Shown here one piece after another: positions 36,070 to 44,430 of a stretch of 59,324 nt of DNA. The notes beneath the pieces were generated by a model, which saw nothing but the letters and a program-made list of their open reading frames with translations, was not told the DNA's origin and ran no database searches. Within the stretch, counting starts at the first letter, position 1. The number at the start of each line of letters is the position of its first letter. Origin of the DNA: Ensifer sp. LCM 4579 (lineage in GTDB: Bacteria > Pseudomonadota > Alphaproteobacteria > Rhizobiales > Rhizobiaceae); the NCBI RefSeq assembly GCF_001854885.1, contig NZ_MDDV01000010.1:91356-150679 (forward strand). The letters are read 5' to 3'. Both the position numbers and the translations under genes were made by a program.

Positions 36070-37662
36070 TCAGTACCCGAGCGCGCAACCATCCTTGCGG
36101 TGATCGGACGCGCCGAGCAGGGTTCCGTGTCGATCATCGATCCAGATCGCCTGCGCTCCGCCGATGGCCCATTTCGGCGGGATCACCTGGAAGCCCCGGC
36201 CCTCGAGCTCTTCGCCGATCGCAGTTCGAATGGCTTCCTCGGCTTCGATCGTCCTGGTGCCGGGGAGGGGGAATAGACGGGGAAGCTCGATCGCTGACTG
36301 GATCTCCATGCCATAGTCGAATAGCTTCGACAGAAACTGCGCATGTCCCATGGCCTGATAGTGGCCACCCATGACGCCGAATGAGAGGGCGGCTTTGCCG
36401 TTCCGTGTGACCATTCCTGGAATGATCGTATGCATGGGCCGCTTGCGCGGACCGATCGCATTCGGATGCCGGTCCTTCAGCACGAAACTCTGGCCGCGGT
36501 TGTGGAACAGCACGCCCGATTTCGGGGCCATCAGTCCGCTGCCATAGGGATGGAAAATGGAATTGATGAAGCTGACGGCATTGCGATCCTTGTCGACCAC
36601 TGAGATGTAGACCGTGTCCGAATGTTCGACGCCATCAATGAAACCGCCGGCGTCGCAAACCTCGTTCACGTCGATCATCGAGGCAAGGTCGTCGGCAAGT
36701 TCGTCCGACAAGAGAAAATCGACCGGCACCTTCGATGTTGCCGCGTCCGCCAACCATCGTTCGCGCGCTGCATAGGCGAGCCGGGTCGCCTCGACTTCGA
36801 TGTGCAGGTTGTCGGCACTGAGAGGATCGCCCGAAGGGGTGAAACGCTCCAATATCTTCAGGATCATCAGGGCAATGATGCCTTGCCCATTCGGAGGGCA
36901 TTCATGAATCGTCCATCCACGATAGCTTGCGCTGATGGGTGTCACGTATTCTCCTGCGGCGGAGGCGAAATCCTCGATCGTGTGCAGACCGCCCAGCGCC
37001 TGGAGATAGGAGACCATGTCCTCAGCAACGTCACCCCGGTAAAATGCGTCGCGCCCGTGCCTGCCGATGGCCGACAAAGTCTCGGCAAGCTCCGGCTGAA
37101 GCTGAATCGACCCGACCGCGGGCGCTTCGTCGTTGTCGAGGAAAATGCGGCGCGTCGACGAATCGCGCGCGAGCATTGTCCGCTGATGCGAAATGTCGGC
37201 GGCGACGCGCGGTGTGATGGCGTAGCCGTCGCGCGCGAGCGCGATCGCCGGCGCCAAGATGTCCGCCATGGACATGCGCCCATGATCCGCGACCAGCCTC
37301 GTCCAGGCATCGACGGCGCCCGGAATGGTCACCGCGTGAGGCGAGGACCGTGCGATCTCCGAGAGACCTTGGTCCTTGAACCACTGGAATTCAGCGGCGG
37401 CGGGCGTGCGACCCGAGCCGTTATAGGCGATCACCTCATCGGTGCCGTTAGGAGCCAGCAAGGCGAAGCAATCGCCGCCAATGCCTGTGGAGCCGGCTTC
37501 GACCACACATTGGACCGCACAGGCCGCCACCGCCGCATCGATAGCCTTGCCGCCGCTTTTGAGGATCTCGATGGCGGTCAGGGTTGCCATCGGATGAGAG
37601 GTCGCTGCCATGCCGCTACGGCCAACTGCAATCGAGCGCCCCGGCTGTTCGAAGTTCCGCAT
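36070..37662 (-). CDS. Gamma-glutamyltransferase family protein without a signal peptide
   Basis: Ntn hydrolase family that splits or transfers gamma-glutamyl groups. 530 residues from the ATG at 37662 (AAGGA upstream). The beginning is GRSIAVGRSGMAATSHPMAT, with no export signal, so it is probably cytoplasmic. The likely autoprocessing/nucleophile Thr is T350 in HSDTVYISVVDKDRNAVSF; the classical motif is TTHYSVVD, so the second Thr and the His differ. The C-terminal half has RPMHTIIPGMV and GGHYQAMGHAQF. It is flanked by aminotransferase and aldehyde dehydrogenase genes. Confidence 0.87.
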   Translation of the reverse strand: MRNFEQPGRSIAVGRSGMAATSHPMATLTAIEILKSGGKAIDAAVAACAVQCVVEAGSTGIGGDCFALLAPNGTDEVIAYNGSGRTPAAAEFQWFKDQGLSEIARSSPHAVTIPGAVDAWTRLVADHGRMSMADILAPAIALARDGYAITPRVAADISHQRTMLARDSSTRRIFLDNDEAPAVGSIQLQPELAETLSAIGRHGRDAFYRGDVAEDMVSYLQALGGLHTIEDFASAAGEYVTPISASYRGWTIHECPPNGQGIIALMILKILERFTPSGDPLSADNLHIEVEATRLAYAARERWLADAATSKVPVDFLLSDELADDLASMIDVNEVCDAGGFIDGVEHSDTVYISVVDKDRNAVSFINSIFHPYGSGLMAPKSGVLFHNRGQSFVLKDRHPNAIGPRKRPMHTIIPGMVTRNGKAALSFGVMGGHYQAMGHAQFLSKLFDYGMEIQSAIELPRLFPLPGTRTIEAEEAIRTAIGEELEGRGFQVIPPKWAIGGAQAIWIDDRHGTLLGASDHRKDGCALGY

Positions 37663-37672
37663 GGAATCGTCC

Positions 37673-39058
37673 TTATAAATAGAGGTTGCTGGCGCGCGCC
37701 CACGCATAGGTGTCATCGAGCGCCTTCTCCGAGCGGTCGAACATGTCGTTGATTTGCGCTTCCGTGATGATCAGGGGTGGGCAAAGAGAATAGTTGTCGC
37801 CGATGGCGCGCGTAACGACGCCGTGCGCCTGTGCGCGCTTGCCGGCGTGGATCGCAACGCCGTCCGTCGGCCTGAAGGGCTCCTTGGTTTCCTTGTTGCG
37901 GACAAGCTCGAGCGTACCGATCAAGCCGCGTCCGCGCGCGCTTCCGACGAGCGGATGGTCCGCGAGCGCGCGGAGTCTTCGTTGAAAGAGCGGCGCGACA
38001 TTCCGGACGTGCCCCACAATGTCTCTTTCCTCGTATATTTTCAGCGTCTCCAGCGCCACCGCAGTGGCGACCGGGTGCCCGCTATAGGTGAAGCCGTGGC
38101 CGAAGGTGCCGATCTTCTCGCTTTCGGCGACGATGGCCATGTGGACCTTCTCGTTGACCATCAGCGCTGAGATCGGCTGGTATGCCGCCGACAACTGCTT
38201 GGCCATGGAAATCATGTCGGGCTGCATGCCGAAACTCTCGGAGCCGAACATCGTGCCAAGCCGGCCGAAGCCGCAGATCACCTCATCAGCGATCAGTAAG
38301 ATATCGTACTTCCTCAGGACGGCCTGGATCTTCTCGTAATAGGTTGGTGGGGGGACGATGCAGCCGCCGGACGCCATCAGCGGCTCGGCGAAGAAGGCGC
38401 CGATCGTGTCGGGTCCCTCGGCAAGTATCAGATTTTCGAGCGATTCGGCGCAACGGGTCGCGAATCCCTCCTCGCTCTCGCCGGGAAGACCATAGCGATA
38501 ATATTCAGGACAGTCGGTGTGAAGCACGCCTGCGATGGGCAGGTCGAAATCGCGATGATTGTTCGGCAAACCGGTGAGACTTGCGGAGGCGATCGTCACC
38601 CCATGATAGGCGCGCCAACGGGATATGACTTTCTTCTTCTCCGGCTTGCCGACCGCATTGTGATAGTACCAGACGAGTTTCAGCGCCGTGTCGTTGGCCT
38701 CTGACCCCGAATTGGCAAAGAACACTTTCGACATCGGCACCGGAGCAAGGCGGATCAGCCGTTCGGCAAGTTCGATTGCCGTTTCGTGCGATTTGCCGCC
38801 AAAGCTGTGATAAAAAGGCAGCTCCTGCATTTGCCGCATGGCCGCGTCGACGAGTCGCTGTTCGCTGAAGCCGAGCGACGCGCAAAACAGGCCGCCCAGT
38901 CCCTCGATATACTTGTTGCCGGCGCTGTCGATGACGTAGATTCCTTCTCCCCTGGAAATCACCAGCGGCCCGTCCTGCAAATGCTGGGACGCATTCGTGT
39001 AGGGATGAAGGACAAACGCCGCGTCGCGTGCTTCCAGGGAATTGAGAAGATTGGTCAC
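37673..39058 (-). CDS. Class III aminotransferase (GABA/omega-amino acid transaminase type)
   Basis: PLP enzyme of 461 residues with GTG start at 39058 and GGAGAG six bases upstream. The PLP-phosphate segment is FANSGSEANDTALKLVWYY, the cofactor Asp is D258 in LIADEVICGFGR, and the Schiff-base Lys is K287 in SMAKQLSAAYQPISA. This is the pattern of omega-transaminases such as GABA:pyruvate or putrescine:pyruvate transaminases. It heads the minus-strand unit, ten bases before GGT. The RIME-like repeat lies just upstream. Confidence 0.9.
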   Translation of the reverse strand: MTNLLNSLEARDAAFVLHPYTNASQHLQDGPLVISRGEGIYVIDSAGNKYIEGLGGLFCASLGFSEQRLVDAAMRQMQELPFYHSFGGKSHETAIELAERLIRLAPVPMSKVFFANSGSEANDTALKLVWYYHNAVGKPEKKKVISRWRAYHGVTIASASLTGLPNNHRDFDLPIAGVLHTDCPEYYRYGLPGESEEGFATRCAESLENLILAEGPDTIGAFFAEPLMASGGCIVPPPTYYEKIQAVLRKYDILLIADEVICGFGRLGTMFGSESFGMQPDMISMAKQLSAAYQPISALMVNEKVHMAIVAESEKIGTFGHGFTYSGHPVATAVALETLKIYEERDIVGHVRNVAPLFQRRLRALADHPLVGSARGRGLIGTLELVRNKETKEPFRPTDGVAIHAGKRAQAHGVVTRAIGDNYSLCPPLIITEAQINDMFDRSEKALDDTYAWARASNLYL

Positions 39059-39080
39059 GATAACTCTCCGGTGCTGATCT

Positions 39081-39179
39081 GCTGCAGGCCTCCGTGCGAT
39101 CGACGGGGGGTCGAAGACATGCAGCAACTCAAGGTGCCACAGCGACATTTGCGTTTGACAAAACGTGCGGCGCTGTCGG
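39081..39179 (+). repeat. RIME-like repeat between aminotransferase and binding-protein genes
   Basis: CTGCAGG-...-GACATGCAGCAACTCAAGGTGCCACAGCGACATTTGCG-...-GCGGCGCTGTC. The 39059-39277 gap holds no other feature I can support. The repeat sits between two minus-strand genes that may otherwise share a transcript. Confidence 0.75.
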
Positions 39180-39277
39180 CGTGTTGAAAAATTCGCAGCA
39201 GTTCGATTGCAGCCGCCGAACCTTCGAGCGTCCGACGGCTGTCTGTCTTGCGGGCCAGATGCCGGGCTACCGACCGG

Positions 39278-40123
39278 CTATTCGAGGTCGATCTTCATCC
39301 ACTTTCTCGCGAGCGTGTTGATCGTGCCATCAGACTTCGCTGCGCGGATCGCCTCGTCGAGCATGGCCTTGAGTTCGGTGTCGTCCTTGCGAAGGCCGGC
39401 AGCGATACCTTGGCCGAAGACCCCGCCGGTGAAGGTCGGCCCGGCAATGGCGTAATCTTTGAAGTCCTCCTTCGACAGCGTCGCGGTAAGCGATGTCGTC
39501 TGCGCTATCACGGCATCGATTCGACCCGCCTGCAGATCGAGATCGTGTTGCTCGACGGTCTTGTATTCGCGTGGTTCGACGACATCCTTGAAATAGGTGT
39601 CAAGGAAAGCCACGTTTGCCGTAGAGACCTGCGCGCCGACGGCCTTGCCGTTCAGGGCGTCGCGAAGAGGTTGCAATTCCTGCTCGACCTTCGCTTTGTC
39701 GCCGGCAAGATCGACGGTCGTTCCGGTGCCCGGGAGATTTGCGAGCGGGCCCGACTTTTCAACCATGAAGGCTGCGGCGGTTGGAGCGTAGGGTTCGCTG
39801 AAAGAGATGGCGGCAAGGCGCTTCTCGGTGACGATCATCGACGCCATGATGACGTCGAACTTCTTGGCGATCAGGGACGGGATGAGCCCGTCCCAGTCCT
39901 GCGCGACAATGTTGCATTTGATCTTCATGCGGGCGCAGAGATCATTGGCGAGATCGACCTCGAAACCGGCAAGCTTCCCGTCGGGTCCTGTGAAATTCCA
40001 CGGCTCATAGGCGCCTTCGGTGGCAATGGTGATCTCGGTTGGCCTGCTCTGGGCGTGGGCGCTGCCCGCGACGGCGGCCAGAATCATGCTGGCGAGTGCA
40101 AGTTCGGTTGTCCTCATTTTCAT
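39278..40123 (-). CDS. Polar amino acid ABC transporter substrate-binding protein
   Basis: SBP family 3 protein of 281 residues (ATG at 40123; a second ATG at 40117 is equally possible) with a signal peptide ending SAHA-QSR. Early motif EITIATEGAYEPWNFTGPDG and LAGFEVDLANDLCARMKI are of the lysine/arginine/ornithine or octopine type. A later FDVIMASMIVTEKRLAAISFSEPY is the second ligand segment. It lies on the opposite strand from its probable permeases and ATPase (42159-44403), separated by the ureohydrolase and GntR genes. Confidence 0.9.
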   Translation of the reverse strand: MKMRTTELALASMILAAVAGSAHAQSRPTEITIATEGAYEPWNFTGPDGKLAGFEVDLANDLCARMKIKCNIVAQDWDGLIPSLIAKKFDVIMASMIVTEKRLAAISFSEPYAPTAAAFMVEKSGPLANLPGTGTTVDLAGDKAKVEQELQPLRDALNGKAVGAQVSTANVAFLDTYFKDVVEPREYKTVEQHDLDLQAGRIDAVIAQTTSLTATLSKEDFKDYAIAGPTFTGGVFGQGIAAGLRKDDTELKAMLDEAIRAAKSDGTINTLARKWMKIDLE

Positions 40124-40170
40124 TCCCCTTCTTGGTTGGCGCCCATTATTGAGCGGCACTTTGCTTTTGA

Positions 40171-41238
40171 TCAGCGTGATGGCCCGATCTGCCGGGACGC
40201 GCGGATCCTTATCGCTTCTGCGGCCAGGCAGAGGATTTCGAATAAAACCTGAGCGGCGATCTGCGCCGTGTTCGTGGTCGGATCGTACTGCGGCGCGACC
40301 TCGACGACGTCGCCGCCGATAATGTCGAGACCGGAAAGGCCGCGAAGGATGCCGAGCGCCTGCGCGGAGGTGAGCCCGCCCACTTCCGGTGTTCCCGTGC
40401 CTGCCGCGAATGCCGGGTCCAGGGCATCCACATCAAAACTGACGTAGGTCGGGCCGTCACCCGCTACCGCGCGGGCCTCTTCGATCACATGTTTGATGCC
40501 GAGTTCCTCAACCTCCTCGGCGTGAATGACCGTCATTCCGGAGGCGTAGGAAAACTCCCAGAGATACTCGGAATTGCCGCGAACACCGATCTGTATCGTT
40601 CGGCGGGGATCCAGCACGCCGTCGAGCACGGCCTGTCGGAACGGGCCGCCATGATGAAACTTGCACCCCTCGAACGAGCCGCTCGTATCGCAATGGGCAT
40701 CGATGTGGATCATGCCCACCGGACGATCGCGACCGACGGCGCGGAGCAATGGCAGTCCTACGGAGTGATCGCCGCCGACCGAGAGCGGCACGACTCCAGC
40801 GTCCACCACCGCACGAACATTGCGCTCGATATCCTCGTGCGAACCGGCCAGATCGAAACGGCTGCGGAACGGCACGTCGCCCACATCGGCGACACGGACA
40901 TGCGCGGTTGGGGCCGCACGCAACACGTGATCATATGGCCCCACCCTTTCAACGTTGCGGACGGCGCGGGGGCCGAAGCGTGCCCCGGGGCGGTTCGTCA
41001 CGCCCAGATCCAAGGGGATACCGAGGAGCGCAACATCGATATCCGTAAACCGGGGTGCGGCGTCCTGCCGAAGAGGGGCTTTCAGCAATGTCGGGACGCC
41101 GCAATAGGGCGCCTGGCGACTGTCGCCTTCGCCGAAGACCTGGCCTGCGACCTTACGAAACTCCGGATCGAATATGTCGCCCCCGGATGCGTTTCCATAG
41201 CGGGCACGCAGTTCTTCGAGGCGCAATATCTCGGGCAT
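40171..41238 (-). CDS. Ureohydrolase (agmatinase/guanidinobutyrase type)
   Basis: Dimanganese hydrolase that releases urea from a guanidino compound. 355 residues; GAGGAG lies seven bases before the ATG at 41238. Metal ligands are visible: H158 in GGDHS, D180/H182/D184 in DAHCD, and D269/D271 in SFDVDALDPAFAAGTGTPEVGG. The approximately 65-residue N-terminal extension ending YCGVPTLLKAPL is of the kind seen in guanidinobutyrase and related members rather than arginase. With GABA-type transaminase and dehydrogenase genes close by, 4-guanidinobutyrate is a reasonable substrate guess. Confidence 0.88.
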   Translation of the reverse strand: MPEILRLEELRARYGNASGGDIFDPEFRKVAGQVFGEGDSRQAPYCGVPTLLKAPLRQDAAPRFTDIDVALLGIPLDLGVTNRPGARFGPRAVRNVERVGPYDHVLRAAPTAHVRVADVGDVPFRSRFDLAGSHEDIERNVRAVVDAGVVPLSVGGDHSVGLPLLRAVGRDRPVGMIHIDAHCDTSGSFEGCKFHHGGPFRQAVLDGVLDPRRTIQIGVRGNSEYLWEFSYASGMTVIHAEEVEELGIKHVIEEARAVAGDGPTYVSFDVDALDPAFAAGTGTPEVGGLTSAQALGILRGLSGLDIIGGDVVEVAPQYDPTTNTAQIAAQVLFEILCLAAEAIRIRASRQIGPSR

Positions 41239-41323
41239 GCAAACTCCTCTCGTTCCCGTTTCAGCCCGTGGCTCGTCCTGTCCACGCCTTCGACAAAATC
41301 CGGTTGAATGCTGTGGGCAATGT

Positions 41324-41331
41324 TGTATACA
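41324..41331. promoter_or_regulatory. Candidate GntR (FCD-type) operator
   Basis: TGTATACA, centred in AATGTTGTATACATATTCG, is a perfect palindrome in the divergent gap between the ureohydrolase and GntR genes (41239-41428). FCD-type GntR regulators often bind TTGTATACAA-like sites. Confidence 0.5.
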
Positions 41332-41428
41332 TATTCGTATTCCACTTGATCTGGCAAGCGGAAAATCGATATCGTTCTTCACCGAGGTCCGGATTTTTGG
41401 GGGCCGCGGACGATGAAAGGGGATTGGT

Positions 41429-42127
41429 TTGACACTCGGCAAAAACGAGCCGCGCGCCTCGCTGCGGGAAACGACTTATGCTCGACTGAAGGATTTGATC
41501 CTCAGCGGACAGCTGCGTCCCTCCGAGCGCCTATCCGAAAACGCGCTCGCAAAGAGGCTCGGAGTAAGCCGCACGCCCCTTCGCGAAGCGTTGATGAAGC
41601 TTGAAGAGGAAGGCCTGGTGGTCGGCCAAAGAAACCTCGGCTACACGGTTTCCGACCTGGATATCACCGCGTTCTGCAATCTCCTGGTCGTCCGGGAGGC
41701 GCTCGATGTGTGTGCGGCCCGGCTCGCCTGCGCCACGGCGACGGAAGAAGACCTCGACAGGCTTCGCGGCGTCATCGCGCAGATGGTCGAGCTCAAGGAG
41801 AGGGTCAGCGACACGCCTTCCGATGCCGCGCGAAACCTCGATCTCGGTCTTTACATCCACCGGGTCATTCTGGAGGCGGCGCGCAATGATGCGCTCACCC
41901 GGGTAAGCGAGCAGGTGTACCAACAGCTACGGCTGGCGCTCTGGCTCGAAGTCCTGTGGGTGGATCTCGAGCACACCGATCTGGATGAGCATCGGGCCAT
42001 TGCCGATGCCATCTGCGCGCGCGACCCCGAAGCCGCCGAAGCGGCTGCGCGAGCGCATGTCCAGAGCTCACTGAAGAACATGTCGAAATTGCAGCGCATC
42101 TGGGCGCATCGACGGACTGTGGATTGA
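41429..42127 (+). CDS. GntR family transcriptional regulator, FCD domain
   Basis: 232 residues. The N-terminal winged helix is SLRETTYARLKDLILSGQLRPSERLSENALAKRLGVSRTPLREALMKLEEEGLV (about residues 10-65), followed by an all-helical FCD effector domain. The start is a TTG at 41429 with AAGGGGA eight bases upstream; no ATG in frame fits. Divergent from the ureohydrolase gene and just upstream of the permease genes, so it probably controls both arms of the cluster. Confidence 0.9.
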   Translation: MTLGKNEPRASLRETTYARLKDLILSGQLRPSERLSENALAKRLGVSRTPLREALMKLEEEGLVVGQRNLGYTVSDLDITAFCNLLVVREALDVCAARLACATATEEDLDRLRGVIAQMVELKERVSDTPSDAARNLDLGLYIHRVILEAARNDALTRVSEQVYQQLRLALWLEVLWVDLEHTDLDEHRAIADAICARDPEAAEAAARAHVQSSLKNMSKLQRIWAHRRTVD

Positions 42128-42158
42128 TTCGCGCGGGGCGGGAAGGTTCGGAATACGG

Positions 42159-42884
42159 ATGGAACTCATCGACAGGTATTTTGCGCTCGTCGGCTTTGGC
42201 GAGACCGGTTGGGGCGCATTGCTGCTCAGCGCATCGGCCATGACCCTCGCGGTCTCGGTCTGCGGTTTCCTGACAGGCACCGTGCTTGGATCGATCGTCA
42301 CGTTCATGAAGCTGTCGCGGTACCTGGTGCTCCGCTGGCTGGCGGATGGTTACACGACCGTGCTCCGCGGTGTGCCCGATCTTCTTGTCATTTACCTTTT
42401 CTATTTTGGCGGGAGCGCATTTCTGGGGTCGATCGGAGGTCTCTTCGGCTATGAAGGCTTCATTGGCATGCCGGCTTTCCTCACCGGCACATTGGCGCTC
42501 GGCGTTGTTTCCGCCGCCTATCAATCCGAGGTGTTTCGCGGCGCTTTCAAGTCCGTCGCCGGCGGCGAGCTCGAGGCGGCGAGCGCCGTCGGAATGCGGC
42601 CCTGGCCGAAGTTTCGCCGCATCGTCGCGCCCCTGGTGCTGCGCTACGCCATTCCGGGACTGGGCAATACCTGGCAGCTCGTGCTGAAGGAGTCGGCGCT
42701 GATTTCCATCACGGGCCTTGTCGAACTTCTGCGCCAATCGCAGATCGCCGCCGGTTCGACGCGGCGCCCTTTCGAGTTCTACCTGACCGCCATCGTCCTT
42801 TATCTCGTCATCACCTGGGCATCGTCGATCGCCTTCCGCCATCTGGAAGCGAGAACCATGCGCGGCACCCGGAGGTCTCTGTGA
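42159..42884 (+). CDS. Polar amino acid ABC transporter permease
   Basis: HisM/HisQ-type inner-membrane permease, 241 residues with five spans. The coupling loop is GAFKSVAGGELEAASAVGMRP, and the conserved GLGNTWQLVLKESALISITGLVELL follows. It is the first of a permease-permease-ATPase set; the next gene starts within its last codons (overlap of four bases with GTG at 42881), indicating coupled translation. Confidence 0.92.
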   Translation: MELIDRYFALVGFGETGWGALLLSASAMTLAVSVCGFLTGTVLGSIVTFMKLSRYLVLRWLADGYTTVLRGVPDLLVIYLFYFGGSAFLGSIGGLFGYEGFIGMPAFLTGTLALGVVSAAYQSEVFRGAFKSVAGGELEAASAVGMRPWPKFRRIVAPLVLRYAIPGLGNTWQLVLKESALISITGLVELLRQSQIAAGSTRRPFEFYLTAIVLYLVITWASSIAFRHLEARTMRGTRRSL

Positions 42885-43588
42885 TGGACATTCAATTCAT
42901 GTGGGAGACGTTTCTCATTCTCCTGACGGGCGTGCCGCTCACACTGGAGCTCGCCGTGACGTCAATTTTCGCGGGCGGCCTCTTCGCGCTCGTTCTTTCG
43001 CTTCTTGCGGTGGTCGGAGGGCCGATCGGCCATGGGTTCACCCGAGGCTACGTCTTCGTCTTTCGAGGGTCGCCGCTGCTCGTGCAGATGTTCCTCATTT
43101 ATTACGGTCTCGGGCAGTTCCGGCCGTTCCTGCAGGATATCGGCTTTTGGCCAATCCTACGTGAGCCCTATTGGTGTGCGGTGATCGCCCTGACGCTGAA
43201 CACGGCGGCCTATACCAGCGAGATCTTCCGCGGAGGCTTGCAGGCCGTTTCCGTCCAGCAGATCGAGGCAGCACGTGCTTGCGGCATGTCGGGCCCCCTC
43301 TTGTTCAGGCGCATCGTTTTGCCAATTGCCATTCGGCATGCGCTTCCAGCCTACGGCAACGAAGTCATCCTGATGCTCAAGGCCACCGCGCTGGCATCCG
43401 TCATCACCATCATGGAAATCACCGGCCTTGCGGGGAAGCTGATTGCCGACAGCTTCCGCGCCTTCGAGGTCTTCATTGTCGCCGGTGCGATCTATCTCGC
43501 GATTACCTTTCTCGTCACGCGTCTGATGATGATCGTTGAATTCTGGCTCTCGCCCCATCTCCACATGAGGCCACCAACTCTGGCATAA
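42881..43588 (+). CDS. Polar amino acid ABC transporter permease
   Basis: Second permease, 235 residues from GTG 42881 (234 from ATG 42884). It has the EAA loop [21 protein letters not shown] and the conserved [26 protein letters not shown]. Such QM pairs form a heterodimer with the ATPase dimer beneath. The ATPase gene follows after 11 bases. Confidence 0.92.
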   Translation: MMDIQFMWETFLILLTGVPLTLELAVTSIFAGGLFALVLSLLAVVGGPIGHGFTRGYVFVFRGSPLLVQMFLIYYGLGQFRPFLQDIGFWPILREPYWCAVIALTLNTAAYTSEIFRGGLQAVSVQQIEAARACGMSGPLLFRRIVLPIAIRHALPAYGNEVILMLKATALASVITIMEITGLAGKLIADSFRAFEVFIVAGAIYLAITFLVTRLMMIVEFWLSPHLHMRPPTLA

Positions 43589-43599
43589 CGGGAGTACGC

Positions 43600-44403
43600 A
43601 TGTCCGACAGGGGAACGCTTCTCGCGGCTGACAACAAGAACAGCACAGCCGCCGTCTCGATCAAGGACCTTCGCAAATGCTTTGGTCCGCTGCAAGTATT
43701 GAAGGGAGTTTCCCTCGAAGCCCGGGAAGGGGAGGTGATCTCGATCCTTGGCTCATCCGGATCAGGAAAGTCGACGATGTTGAGGTGCATCAACATGCTC
43801 GAAGTGCCCGACAGCGGCGAAGTCCGTATCGGCGGCGAAATGTTTCGGCTGAAGAAGGGACGATACAAAACCGAGACCGCCGATCGGCGGCAGGTCGATC
43901 GCCTTCGCCAACACATTGGAATGGTATTCCAGAGCTTCAATTTGTGGTCACATATGACGATCCTTGAGAACGTGATCGAAGCACCCGTACACGTTCAAAA
44001 GCGCAACCGCGCCGAATGCATCGAAGAGGCGGAGGCTTTGCTCGAGCGGGTCGGGATCGGCGACAAGCGCAACGCCTACCCCGGGCACCTGTCCGGCGGG
44101 CAACAGCAACGGGCCGCAATCGCACGGGCGCTGGCGCAGCGACCGAAGGTCATGCTCTTCGATGAGCCGACATCCGCGCTCGACCCGGAGCTTGTCGGCG
44201 AAGTGCTGAAGGTCATGCGTTCGCTCGCCGAAGAAGGCCGGACCATGCTCGTCGTCACCCACGAAATGGCTTTCGCACGCGACGTGTCCAGCAGGGTGGT
44301 GTTTTTGCACAAGGGCGTCGTCGAGGAGGAGGGCCATCCTGCCGAAGTGTTTCAAAATCCGAAGTCCGAACGGTTCAGGCAGTTTCTTTCCAACGAGCGG
44401 TAG
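43600..44403 (+). CDS. Polar amino acid ABC transporter ATP-binding protein
   Basis: HisP/GlnQ-type ATPase, 267 residues. Walker A is [10 protein letters not shown], the signature [15 protein letters not shown], Walker [16 protein letters not shown] and the H-loop [12 protein letters not shown] 20-residue insertion after Walker A (around [16 protein letters not shown]) is the type found in histidine/octopine-transporter ATPases. It completes the importer; it is also the only ATPase of this family in the window, so it might also serve the ATPase-less Aap-like permeases. Confidence 0.92.
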   Translation: MSDRGTLLAADNKNSTAAVSIKDLRKCFGPLQVLKGVSLEAREGEVISILGSSGSGKSTMLRCINMLEVPDSGEVRIGGEMFRLKKGRYKTETADRRQVDRLRQHIGMVFQSFNLWSHMTILENVIEAPVHVQKRNRAECIEEAEALLERVGIGDKRNAYPGHLSGGQQQRAAIARALAQRPKVMLFDEPTSALDPELVGEVLKVMRSLAEEGRTMLVVTHEMAFARDVSSRVVFLHKGVVEEEGHPAEVFQNPKSERFRQFLSNER

Positions 44404-44430
44404 CGCCGGGCGCTCACGACAGGGCGGCCG

